Origin: Legionella bozemanae
Lineage (GTDB): Bacteria; Pseudomonadota; Gammaproteobacteria; Legionellales; Legionellaceae
Direction of reading: 5' to 3'
Assembly: GCF_001648595.1 (NCBI RefSeq)
Contig: NZ_KV441807.1
Coordinates: 65,253 to 129,252 of the forward strand
Length of the DNA: 64,000 nucleotides
How positions within the stretch are numbered: the stretch's first letter is position 1; each line of letters opens with the position of its first letter. A model generated the notes under the pieces. It did not search any database. It was not told the DNA's origin and saw only the letters and a program-made list of their open reading frames with translations. Below, one piece after another: positions 8,762 through 16,949 of this stretch. A program made the translations under genes and the position numbers.

Positions 8762-10186
8762 TCAAGGGTGGAGTCCCCCGCCTAATGCAAGATACAATTG
8801 AATCGTATCTTGATATCTTTGTGCTTGAGCATTGACATAACCCAAACGCGATTGCGCATACAATCGTTCTGCATCAAGAACTTCTAAAACGCCAACTACG
8901 CCTGCAGTAAAGCTTAACCTTGCTATACGAAGAGACTCTTTAGCGGTTAACATGGCTTTCTTTTGTAATGCGAGTTCTTCTGCATCGTGTTTTAAGGCAT
9001 ACAATAAGTTACTCACTTGATAAAATGCTTTAAGTACAATTTCTTGGTATTGTGCAAAAGCTGATTGGTATGCATGGATTGAGGCACGTCGTTGTGCTCG
9101 CAGTGTGCCTCCAGAAAAAATGGGTGTTGTCAAATTACCTAAAAGACTCCATGCATTAGGAGAAATACTTAATGGTGCTCCGGGAATTACTCCTTCCTGT
9201 AAGAGTGTGGCAGAGAGGGTAATATTGGGATAAAGATGCGCTGTAGCGATTCCAATATCGGCACTGGCAGCATGCAGACTGGCTTCAGCAGCGAGAATAT
9301 CTGGTCTTTTATGGGCAAGCTCTGATGGCAGTTCTAATGGCAATTTTTTAGGCAATGTAAAATCTTTTAAATGAAAAATTAAAGAGTGTGAATGGGTTGG
9401 TATTGTGCCTAAAAGAACATTAAGCTCGTTTTGTGCAACATGTAATTGTTGATAGAGGGAGGGCAATAAAGTTTCATCATTGGTTAGCTGGCTTTGCGCA
9501 CTTAAAACATCACTTCGAGAAGACGAGCCCACAGTAAATGATTTTTGAATAAGCTGTAAATTTTTCTCGTCATCTTGGATGATGTCCTTAAGTACATCGA
9601 TTCGTGCCTTTATTGTAGCAATGGTTAAAGATGTTGTTGCGATGTTACCTGTCAAGGTCAAAAATGCTGCATCCAGCTCATGTTGTTGATATAAAGCCAA
9701 GGCTTTTCGTTTTTCAATCGTTCGACGTATTCCACCAAAGACATCGAGCGTATATGAAGCGTTAGGGCCTATTTGATAATAGGAAAAAGGTTCGATCCTG
9801 AGATTAACCGGTCCGAATGTTGCAGGACCATATTGTTGCCTTCCAATGCCCGCATTGACCCCCGCTTGTGGCCATAATTGTCCTTGGGAGGCTGAAACCA
9901 ACTCCTTGGCTTGCGCTAAAGATTCTCGCATGGCAGTGAGCGAATAATTACGCTTGATGCCTTGCTCCATAAGACCATTGAGTGTTGCTGAATGAAATTC
10001 CTTCCACCAAGTTAGTGATGTTTTTTTATTCAACTCTATGTGTTGACTCCCAAATTGAGAGGTCGATTTGGAAGTGTAGGTTTGTTTTATTATTGGCGAA
10101 GGACTTACAAAGTCAGGGCCAACAGTGCATGAACATAAGGCTATCGTCCCTATGAACCCAATCAATGTTTGATAAGTGGGTTTCAT
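8762..10186 (-). CDS. NodT/OprM-family outer-membrane efflux lipoprotein
   Basis: 474 residues. Starting at ATG 10186 the leader MKPTYQTLIGFIGTIALCSC ends in a lipobox (L-C-S-C), so the mature protein is a lipoprotein. The body has the two OEP repeats of TolC-like channels: SLTWWKEFHSATLN, long coiled-coil helices, and RPDILAAEASLHAASADIGIATAHLYPNITLSA, a family hallmark. An upstream in-frame extension of 70 codons is rejected because it would bury the signal peptide. The gene lies 95 bp before marR-emrA-emrB on the same strand and would supply the outer-membrane exit duct. Confidence 0.9.
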   Translation of the reverse strand: MKPTYQTLIGFIGTIALCSCTVGPDFVSPSPIIKQTYTSKSTSQFGSQHIELNKKTSLTWWKEFHSATLNGLMEQGIKRNYSLTAMRESLAQAKELVSASQGQLWPQAGVNAGIGRQQYGPATFGPVNLRIEPFSYYQIGPNASYTLDVFGGIRRTIEKRKALALYQQHELDAAFLTLTGNIATTSLTIATIKARIDVLKDIIQDDEKNLQLIQKSFTVGSSSRSDVLSAQSQLTNDETLLPSLYQQLHVAQNELNVLLGTIPTHSHSLIFHLKDFTLPKKLPLELPSELAHKRPDILAAEASLHAASADIGIATAHLYPNITLSATLLQEGVIPGAPLSISPNAWSLLGNLTTPIFSGGTLRAQRRASIHAYQSAFAQYQEIVLKAFYQVSNLLYALKHDAEELALQKKAMLTAKESLRIARLSFTAGVVGVLEVLDAERLYAQSRLGYVNAQAQRYQDTIQLYLALGGGLHP

Positions 10187-10674
10187 ATAGTTCACCAATC
10201 GGAGTAAAAAACAACAAACGGGGGATTTTTTATGCAATAACCGAGTGTAATGCCACATATGCAAACCAATTAATAAACTAATGATTAGCATGCTAACATA
10301 ATTTAAAATCTCCCGATAGTAGATGAAGGGGCGTATTAATTTCATGAGGCAATTTAGCACCATTTTTAAATTGAAGTTCAAAGAATTTTTCTTCAAGAAT
10401 CTTGTCTATTGACTATAAACTTTATCAGCCGGTGTTTTAAATCCAACAGCTGGGTCAGATGCCATATTGTAACTGCGTTATTTTCAACATTCTTAAGAGA
10501 TGGGTTTGTAAAAGTAACTACAACTGCCTGTGAGATATCAACATTATTATATTATGTGAAAGTATTCTAATGCTCTATTAAATAAGGAGGGGCGTAATAA
10601 ACGGTTGTGGGCTTTGGGTGAATAAAAATGAAAATTGGTTCCTAAGTCAGTGTTACTAACAGATAAATATCTTT

Positions 10675-10697
10675 AAGTTGTATTTAAAATACATCTT
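10675..10697. promoter_or_regulatory. NsrR-type operator in the alternative-oxidase promoter
   Basis: A 23-bp near-palindrome with left arm AAGTTGTATTT, centre A and right arm AAATACATCTT; the arms differ at one position. It fits the NsrR consensus of two 11-bp half-sites (AAGATGYATTT). It covers a -35-like TTGTAT (10678-10683), followed 18 bp later by a perfect -10 TATAAT (10702-10707). NsrR bound here would block transcription until nitric oxide damages its Fe-S cluster. The remaining bases from 10397 show no gene. Confidence 0.75.
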
Positions 10698-10741
10698 ATA
10701 TTATAATCATGTTAAATAACTCTCTCTCAAAGGAGTATTTC

Positions 10742-11415
10742 ATGTCAGCAATTCATAAGCCTGCTAAAACCTTCAGTGATAAAATTGCCTTTGGTCTAGT
10801 GAAGTTTTTCCGTTTTTTTGCAGATACTTTTTTTCAAAAACGCTATGGAAATAGAGCTATAGTACTTGAAACGGTTGCTGCAGTACCTGGTATGTGGGGG
10901 CTGCGCTGTTACATCTGCGTTGCTTAAGAAAAATCAAAAACGATGAGGGTTGGATTAAAACTCTATTGGATGAGGCGGAAAATGAACGGATGCATTTAAT
11001 CACGTTTATGTATATTGCTAAACCTAATTGGTTTGAACGATTCATTATTTTTGTAGCTCAGGCTATTTTCGTAATTTTATATTTATTAATGTACGTCCTT
11101 TCTTCAAAAACAGCACATCGCTTTGTAGGGTATCTTGAGGAAGAGGCTGTTGTCAGCTATACCCATTATTTGCAAGAATTGGATGAAGGGCGAATTGAAA
11201 ATGGTCCTGCTCCTGATATTGCTAAAAATTATTGGAGCTTGGCTTGTGATGCGCGATTACGTGATGTGCTGTTGGCAGTTCGGGATGATGAGGCAGAACA
11301 TCGGGATGTCAATCATCAATTGGCTGATAAACTAGCAAGCGAGCGCACCCTTCTAACTAGATTGGAACCTGAATTGACTAACGATAAAACGAATATCACT
11401 CATAATCAGAATTAA
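10742..11415 (+). pseudogene. aox: Alternative oxidase (cyanide-insensitive quinol oxidase), frameshifted
   Basis: Conceptual product of 224 residues if one base is restored. All four di-iron segments are present: [23 protein letters not shown] (ExxH), [14 protein letters not shown] and [11 protein letters not shown] (ExxH). AOX passes electrons from ubiquinol to oxygen and resists NO and cyanide. The first frame runs 10742-10927. The matching frame resumes at 10894, because ATGTGGGGGC lacks the G expected in ATG-GTG-GGG-GC. The start has AAAGGAG at 10729-10735. Everything else is intact, so this is either a very recent mutation or a sequence error at a G-run. The NsrR site upstream fits a role in respiration under NO. 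Confidence 0.85.
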
Positions 11416-11428
11416 AAGGTGGGTTACG

Positions 11429-12322
11429 ATGCCAGAATATAATGAATTGGTGTGCTACAAACAAATCGAAATTGACACTCATGGGAAACTGAAATTTTTT
11501 CTTGAAAAGCACAGTACGAAAGAAGGCACTTGGGGTAAGCTTTCACTCCGAGAAGGAGCAATTGATTTTGTATTTTTAAATGGTCAAGGACATGAATTAT
11601 CACGTACACGGATCGATCAAAAACACCCTCAATTGCTGATCCACCCGGCAGCATGGCATAAGATCATTCCTGTTAGTGACTCATTTAATGCAACTCTTGA
11701 GTTTTATTGCATGCCCCAACGTTATTTCAATAAGAAATACGGATTAGGTTCGGTACATAGTGATCTGGTTTCTATTTATCAAACTTATTTATACCACCTA
11801 CAGTGCTCTTCGATTTTAGATGTAGGCTGTGGTTCAGGTAGAAATTTGCTGTATTTGGCAAAGATGGGGCATCTTGTTAGAGGCATTGATCATAATCAAG
11901 CAGCATTAAATACGATTCAAGAGATAGCTCAAAAAGAACAGCTATCAAAGGTTTATACGCAATTATGTGATTTAAATCAACCTATTACACTTGAATCAGA
12001 ACGCTATGATTTAGTGTTATCAACGGTTACACTGCAATTTTTAAATCCGCAACGTATTCCAGATTTGCTTATGGAGCTTCAAGGGATGACCAAGAAGGGA
12101 GGATATCATTTTTTAGTAGTTCCTATTCAATCAGAACTTTATTCATTGCCTGACTTCTTCACCTATGTGCCGCAAAAGGAAGAACTCTATCATTTCTATC
12201 AAGACAGCGGATGGTCTCTACTCGAATATAAAGAAGCGGTGGGGCATCTACATAAACAGGATGAATTGGGACGACAGATTTCAGGTCTTTTTGGTCTCTT
12301 ACTTGCGCAAAAAATAATATAA
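11429..12322 (+). CDS. tehB: TehB-type SAM-dependent methyltransferase (tellurite resistance), with N-terminal DUF1971/YeaR-like domain
   Basis: 297 residues. The first ~95 form a cupin-like DUF1971 domain (LREGAIDFVFLNG, HPAAWHKIIPVSD). The rest is a class I methyltransferase with motif I SILDVGCGSGRNLLYLA, motif II GIDHNQAALNTI and the TehB-typical FNKKYGLGSVHSDL entry. The long form matches Haemophilus-type TehB. It methylates tellurite or related oxyanions. It begins 13 bp after the oxidase stop with GGTGGG upstream, so it probably shares the NsrR-controlled transcript. YeaR-like domains elsewhere are nitrate/NO induced, which agrees. Confidence 0.85.
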   Translation: MPEYNELVCYKQIEIDTHGKLKFFLEKHSTKEGTWGKLSLREGAIDFVFLNGQGHELSRTRIDQKHPQLLIHPAAWHKIIPVSDSFNATLEFYCMPQRYFNKKYGLGSVHSDLVSIYQTYLYHLQCSSILDVGCGSGRNLLYLAKMGHLVRGIDHNQAALNTIQEIAQKEQLSKVYTQLCDLNQPITLESERYDLVLSTVTLQFLNPQRIPDLLMELQGMTKKGGYHFLVVPIQSELYSLPDFFTYVPQKEELYHFYQDSGWSLLEYKEAVGHLHKQDELGRQISGLFGLLLAQKII

Positions 12323-12455
12323 TCTATATCTATATAACAAACTTAGGGCTCCTTTCTAATGACTTCTGTAATCTTGTTTTATACAACTAAAAACACATCA
12401 TGCAACCATTATCCAGCAAAGTAATTTGCTCAGGGCCAAACCCACTGGACCTCTC

Positions 12456-12905
12456 TTAACTAAACTTTGTTTCTTGTTTGATGTTCAATAAAGCAGACAA
12501 ATCATTTGGATTATGCAAAATATCGGCCAAAGTGTAGCGTTTTAAAACCTCCATAAATGCAGTCTGGGCTTCATGTAAAATACCCTTTAATTTACAGACA
12601 GGAGCAATACAGCAGTTGGCTTTTTCTTTATTAAAGCAAGGCACTAAATCAAAATGAGGTTCTAGTTGAACAATGAGTTGGCCTAAATTAATCGTTTCGG
12701 GTGGTACCGCCATTAAGATGCCGCCACCCTTACCACGGCTGGTTTTAATGAGCCCAAGTTTAGCTAAATTATGAATGATTTTAACCATATGGTTGGTTGA
12801 AATGATATAGGCATTAGTAATGTCTTGAATGGTACATGATTCCTTACGAAGGGCGATATAAATCAAAGCGCGTAATGAGTAATCAGTGAATTGCGTGAGT
12901 TGCAT
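12456..12905 (-). CDS. nsrR: NsrR, Rrf2-family nitric-oxide-sensing repressor
   Basis: 149 residues. An N-terminal winged helix (MQLTQFTDYSLRALIYIAL, ISTNHMVKIIHNLAKLGLI, SRGKGGGI) is followed by the cluster-binding cysteines in CFNKEKANCCIAPVCKLKGIL, the C-x8-C/C-x5-C layout of NsrR. The [Fe-S] cluster is destroyed by NO, which releases the DNA. ATG 12905 has AGGAG at -11; a TTG one codon upstream is less likely. It is divergent from the globin gene and the palindrome between them probably controls both. Confidence 0.88.
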   Translation of the reverse strand: MQLTQFTDYSLRALIYIALRKESCTIQDITNAYIISTNHMVKIIHNLAKLGLIKTSRGKGGGILMAVPPETINLGQLIVQLEPHFDLVPCFNKEKANCCIAPVCKLKGILHEAQTAFMEVLKRYTLADILHNPNDLSALLNIKQETKFS

Positions 12906-12948
12906 CAATAACTCCTAATATTGGTTGACTTGCATTATTTCTTTTTAT

Positions 12949-12971
12949 AAGATGCATTGCAAATACATCTT
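12949..12971. promoter_or_regulatory. NsrR operator and promoter of the globin-reductase operon
   Basis: Left arm AAGATGCATTG, centre C, right arm AAATACATCTT: 9 of 11 positions are symmetrical and the match to the NsrR consensus is close. It overlaps the -10 element (TATAAG, 12946-12951) of a promoter with TTGACT at 12925-12930. The globin ribosome site AAGGAG follows at once (12973-12978). NsrR bound here would repress its divergent targets directly. Confidence 0.8.
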
Positions 12972-12983
12972 TAAGGAGTCACC

Positions 12984-13355
12984 ATGTCTGTATCATTATT
13001 TGATCGTCTTGGAGGTCAAGAAGCAGTCAATGCCGCAGTGGATATCTTCTATCGAAAAATGTTAATGGATGAGCGCGTGAGTCATTTTTTTGATGACATT
13101 GATATGGAGCAACAAATCTTAAAACAAAAAGGTTTTTTAACGATGGTATTTGGAGGTCCCAATAAATACAGTGGAAAAAGCATGCGTGAAGGGCATGCCC
13201 ATTTGCTCCAGCGCGGATTAAATGACGTACACGTAGATATTGTAATTGAACATTTAGGTGCAACTCTTAATGAATTAGGGGTTACAGCAGAAGATATTGA
13301 AGGAGTAGCTGCTATTGCCAATGGTGTTCGAGCTGAAGTATTGGGGCGCTTATGA
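12984..13355 (+). CDS. glbN: Group I truncated haemoglobin (trHbN-like)
   Basis: 123 residues, the usual size. The 2/2 globin fold is recognisable from SLFDRLGGQEAVNAAVDIFYRKML, the GG motif before the E helix (FGGPNKYSGKSMREGHAHL) with the proximal histidine in the HAHLLQRGL segment, and the C-terminal LGVTAEDIEGV helix. Such globins oxidise NO to nitrate when supplied with electrons. The stop overlaps the next start (ATGA), so the reductase is made together with it. The NsrR site upstream agrees with NO detoxification. Confidence 0.88.
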   Translation: MSVSLFDRLGGQEAVNAAVDIFYRKMLMDERVSHFFDDIDMEQQILKQKGFLTMVFGGPNKYSGKSMREGHAHLLQRGLNDVHVDIVIEHLGATLNELGVTAEDIEGVAAIANGVRAEVLGRL

Positions 13356-14308
13356 GTACCATCGATTTTAATAATCAATCGTATCGCTTAGCCCCACAGG
13401 AAAATGTGTTAGATTGCCTTTTACGCCATGGCGTGGATTATCCTAATTCCTGTCATGCAGGGATTTGCCAGTCTTGCCTAATTAAAGCCAAAGATGGTGT
13501 GGTTCATTCATCTTGGCAGGAGGGACTACCCGAAACTCTGAAAACTCAAGGTTATTTTCTAGCTTGCCGAGCACAACCAGAAACAGCGCTTCATGTAGTT
13601 GCGCCGGATAGCGCTGAATGTGAAGTAAGTGCAAAAATAATAGATCTTAAACTGCTTAACTATAATGTGATGCAAATTAAACTTGGGGTAGATAATCTGC
13701 AATCCTGGATCCCTGGCCAATATCTTAGCTTGATTAATCCTGAAGGCACGATACGAAGTTATTCAATTGCCAATATCCCGATGCAAGAAGGATTTATTGA
13801 ATTACATGTTAAAATTTATCCAGGCGGGAGTATGGGACAATGGCTGATGAAAGGGACGACAAAATACACGGAAGTAAAACTTAGAGGTCCTTTTGGCCGT
13901 TGTTTTTATCATAATCCAGAGCAATTAGCCTTTGATATGCTGTTAGCGGGAACAGGCACAGGGCTTGCGCCACTTATTGCCATTATCAAAAGTGCTCTAA
14001 GCCAGAATCACCAGGGACAACTTTCCTTGGTTCATGGTGGTCTTACCGAAGAGGATATTTATTACCGAGAAGAATTGGAAATGCTAGCAACGGCATTTCC
14101 TTCTTTTGTTTATGACCCTTGTGTGCTTCAAAGTCAGGGACATTATCCTGAAGCTTCTGTAGAGAAGCGTGCATTGATTCATCTAAATCATCCGAAAGCT
14201 ACACGGGTTTATGTCTGCGGCCCTAAAGAGACAACTAATAAATTGAAAAAACAAATTTTTCTTGCTGGTGTGCCTTCTCAGGCCATATTAAGTGATGTAT
14301 TTTTGTGA
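13352..14308 (+). CDS. 2Fe-2S ferredoxin / FAD-NAD(P)H oxidoreductase, probable globin reductase
   Basis: 318 residues. An N-terminal plant-type ferredoxin domain has CHAGICQSCL plus the fourth ligand in ACRA, i.e. the C-x4-C-x2-C…C pattern. A ferredoxin-reductase domain follows: FAD motif RSYSIAN, NAD(P) motif GTGTGLAPLIAI, and terminal YVCGP. The architecture is like CDP-6-deoxyglucoseen reductase and phenol hydroxylase reductases. A 4-base overlap with the truncated globin suggests it regenerates ferrous globin, making a two-gene NO dioxygenase that replaces the one-piece Hmp flavohaemoglobin; the pairing is inference. Confidence 0.85.
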   Translation: MSTIDFNNQSYRLAPQENVLDCLLRHGVDYPNSCHAGICQSCLIKAKDGVVHSSWQEGLPETLKTQGYFLACRAQPETALHVVAPDSAECEVSAKIIDLKLLNYNVMQIKLGVDNLQSWIPGQYLSLINPEGTIRSYSIANIPMQEGFIELHVKIYPGGSMGQWLMKGTTKYTEVKLRGPFGRCFYHNPEQLAFDMLLAGTGTGLAPLIAIIKSALSQNHQGQLSLVHGGLTEEDIYYREELEMLATAFPSFVYDPCVLQSQGHYPEASVEKRALIHLNHPKATRVYVCGPKETTNKLKKQIFLAGVPSQAILSDVFL

Positions 14309-14511
14309 GAGTCATTTTATTATAATTAATAAATACTCATGGAGTGAAACAATAACTCAAAATAGAAGGGCAGTGCTCTTAGTATGCGTAGCCTGAGTTG
14401 TTCGCAACCAGGTTTTGCGCGTGCTTATCTAAGTTACTGGACAAATTTAGATGTATTTACCTTGACAATGAAAGCAATCATTAGTTTCGGTTTTCAGATA
14501 AAAACTGTCCT

Positions 14512-14700
14512 TTATTTTTCCTCTTTCTTTTCTAACTTGTGGCCATCTAGATGTCGTTCATGGCGTTCATTTTCTTGTTTTTCTATTTGCTTTTCTTTTT
14601 TTGTCCTTCCGAATTTAATGCGATTTTCAGAAGCTTTTTTTTCATCTTCTAAACGATTTTTAGTTTTTCTTTTTTTATTAAGATTTATCACGTTCGTCAT
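14512..14700 (-). CDS. DUF4169 family protein
   Basis: 62 residues, very rich in Lys, Glu and Arg. The sequence MTNVINLNKKRKTKNRLEDE, followed by ENRIKFGRTKKEK and HLDGHKLE near the end, follows DUF4169 (consensus near IVNLRKARKAKxRxE…NRxxFGRTKAE…LDGHRL). Function is unknown; the protein should be a charged helix. A 119-codon frame on the opposite strand covers it but encodes only low-complexity Phe/Ser/Leu sequence and is a shadow. Confidence 0.75.
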   Translation of the reverse strand: MTNVINLNKKRKTKNRLEDEKKASENRIKFGRTKKEKQIEKQENERHERHLDGHKLEKKEEK

Positions 14701-14909
14701 AGCACACTCTATTATGTCATGTTGTTTATACTATAGCGCATAAATCGTGCGCAAATCACCTAAATAAACAAATACATCAAACTCTACTAAAGATAAATCC
14801 GCATAGAATTTCATTTTTATAAGGTTATGTATTCCCTGAGTGCCTTGATAACAAGTAGTAAATGGGTTAAATTGATTGAGTTCACTTTAAAATTTCAGGT
14901 TAAGAAGCA

Positions 14910-15713
14910 GTGAGTAAGAATAATTTTCAAGATAAAATTATTGCCTTTCTTCTGATTTTTACAGTAGTTACGACGCTTATCTTAAGTTTAATTCCTCCAA
15001 TTGCACAGCCTTTGACCTATCATGATTTCGCAGATAAGCACACTCTATTTTTTATTAATAATTTTTCTGATGTGATGTCTAATCTAGTCTTTATTATTGT
15101 GGGCTACTTAGGCCTCAAAACCATTTACCGGCCTTCCAAGACTCAATGCGAACTCATTCCAGAAACAAAATGGGCCTATTTTCTTGGGTTTATCGGCACC
15201 ATCTTAACAGGCTTTGGTTCAGCCTATTACCATTTACATCCAGATAACGTTACACTGTTTTGGGATCGAGTTCCTATGGGAATTCTCTTAATGTCTTTTT
15301 TTGCCGCAATCTTTATAGAACGAGTCCATCGCTCGATTGGTTTTTATTTATTATTACCACTTATTGCTATAGCAACTCTCTGTACCTTGCAGTGGGAACT
15401 TAGCGAGCGATGGGGGCAAGGAGATATGCGCTTATATATTTGGTCACAGGGTTATCCTTTAATCATGCTCGTATTCATTTTATTATTTTTCCCTTCACCG
15501 TATACGCGCAATTACTCTATTACAATGGGTCTTATTTTATTTGGTTTAGCCAAACTCACTGAGAGCTTAGATAAAATGATTTATCATGTAACATCTAAAG
15601 CAATAAGCGGACATACTTTGAAGCATTTGCTGGCTGCTGCCGCTGTTTATGCCCTTGTGCATTATGTAAAATACCGTCAATCCAGAACGTTTGCTTCTAT
15701 TCCTAATTCCTGA
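14910..15713 (+). CDS. CREST-superfamily membrane protein, alkaline-ceramidase-like
   Basis: 267 residues with about seven membrane segments. The motifs GSAYYHLHPDNVTLFWDRVPM and ISGHTLKHLLAA give the histidine and aspartate set (HxxxxxxxxxD near TM3-TM4 and GHxxKH at the C terminus) that binds zinc in alkaline ceramidases and related CREST hydrolases. Ceramidases release sphingosine from ceramide, a eukaryotic lipid. A host-lipid role is possible but related bacterial proteins of unknown substrate exist. The start is GTG with AAGAAG upstream; no ATG lies nearby in frame. It stands alone. Confidence 0.7.
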   Translation: MSKNNFQDKIIAFLLIFTVVTTLILSLIPPIAQPLTYHDFADKHTLFFINNFSDVMSNLVFIIVGYLGLKTIYRPSKTQCELIPETKWAYFLGFIGTILTGFGSAYYHLHPDNVTLFWDRVPMGILLMSFFAAIFIERVHRSIGFYLLLPLIAIATLCTLQWELSERWGQGDMRLYIWSQGYPLIMLVFILLFFPSPYTRNYSITMGLILFGLAKLTESLDKMIYHVTSKAISGHTLKHLLAAAAVYALVHYVKYRQSRTFASIPNS

Positions 15714-16046
15714 CAAGATGAGTCGTTGCGGTGCCTGATATCAGACATAGCTCGATAATCAGGTTCAGTGCTAATATGAGATACCGAACCTTCACCGACC
15801 TACGATGGGTTGCGTGCATCATTATGAATCCTTCTTCTCCCTAATGTTCGATATATTATGAACGACGCGCCGTTTGTATAGCTGCTACGAGCAATGATGT
15901 ATTTCTTTACAATGGCATTAATACGCTAATTATGTGTGAGAGGGGGGTGACAAATAAAGTTATTGTCACATGCTATAATTATCATGAGACATATACGCAC
16001 GATGTATTCTTACTAATTCCTTCTTTTTTAATAGTGGGTCGAACCA
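15714..16046. promoter_or_regulatory. 333-bp intergenic region with a dyad and a -10 box before the S51 peptidase gene
   Basis: No gene is seen. A perfect 7-bp inverted repeat GTGACAA (15947-15953) / TTGTCAC (15963-15969) lies just upstream of TATAAT at 15974-15979 and may be an operator for the downstream peptidase gene. Further left, CCTGAT and ATCAGG arms at about 15736-15764 could form a hairpin. Confidence 0.4.
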
Positions 16047-16892
16047 ATGAGTCATATGTTGTTAATGAGCTTTGATGATAGTAATTTCATGAAATTAAAT
16101 CGTACGCTTAATCGATTCATGGAGTATTCTTTTGATTTAATTAAAAAGTCGAGCATTCGTTTTTGTTATATCGGCACAGCCGGTAACGATAAGTTGATCG
16201 AGCGTGCTTTCTTTACTCGATTTGTTCGTGCAAAATTTGGAAAAAGTGCCATTACGTCAGAGTTAGTCTTGACAAAGTCACAGTTAACAAAGGAGCAACT
16301 TGAAACCCATCTTATTCAACAAGATATACTTTTTATTGGGGGCGGCAATACAGAAAAAATGTTGGAAATATGGGAAAAATCGGGATTTATTTTTGTCCTG
16401 AATAAATTGAAATCCGAAAAACGGTTACCCATTTTAGCAGGCGTAAGTGCTGGTGGAATGTATCCTTTTCATTCGGGATTAAGCGATGCTACACCTGGGC
16501 AATATAAAGCATTGCCTTGCTTAGGTTGGTTTAAAGAAAGCTTTTGTCCGCATGCTAATTCGAAAAAAAAATCGCTTTGCGTTTATAGTAATAATGAATA
16601 TCTAGAACGCATGGATGCTTACATTTTTGCTGTGAAACAAGGGCTATTACCATCAGGTTTTGCTGTGCCAGATGATTGTATGCTCCATTTTGAGAATTTT
16701 AATTTAGTGCGGGTTATTTCATCATTGAAAGATAATAAATGTTACTATGTGACTCATGAAAAAGTTACTGACTTAGATACAGTTTTTACCGTTAATGCAA
16801 GTGATCCGAATATTCGTCTAGAATGTTGGAGCACGTTATTTAAGTACATAGATTATTTCAAACAATGCGCGGTAAAATTACATAGGAGCTAA
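16047..16892 (+). CDS. Peptidase S51 family protein (dipeptidase E / cyanophycinase-like)
   Basis: 281 residues, cytosolic. FIGGGNTEKMLEIW and the nucleophile elbow AGVSAGGMYPF (Ser134) are the two signatures of family S51, whose members cleave Asp-Xaa dipeptides or cyanophycin. A histidine follows in CPHANSKKK. The protein is slightly longer than E. coli PepE (about 230) and its exact substrate is not evident. It runs convergently with the NRPS gene. A start at the third codon's Met (SHM) is equally possible. Confidence 0.75.
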   Translation: MSHMLLMSFDDSNFMKLNRTLNRFMEYSFDLIKKSSIRFCYIGTAGNDKLIERAFFTRFVRAKFGKSAITSELVLTKSQLTKEQLETHLIQQDILFIGGGNTEKMLEIWEKSGFIFVLNKLKSEKRLPILAGVSAGGMYPFHSGLSDATPGQYKALPCLGWFKESFCPHANSKKKSLCVYSNNEYLERMDAYIFAVKQGLLPSGFAVPDDCMLHFENFNLVRVISSLKDNKCYYVTHEKVTDLDTVFTVNASDPNIRLECWSTLFKYIDYFKQCAVKLHRS

Positions 16893-16949
16893 TGGATTGC
16901 AAAGCTGTTTGGAAGCACGACATATTTTAACTGCTTTAACTATTTAAAC

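Noticed and set aside
10742..11415. Two separate adjacent genes in the oxidase locus
   Set aside because: Both frames together make one continuous alternative oxidase; the second frame has no ribosome site.
14384..14743. 119-codon plus-strand ORF
   Set aside because: Low-complexity Phe/Ser/Leu product, antisense to the recognisable DUF4169 gene.
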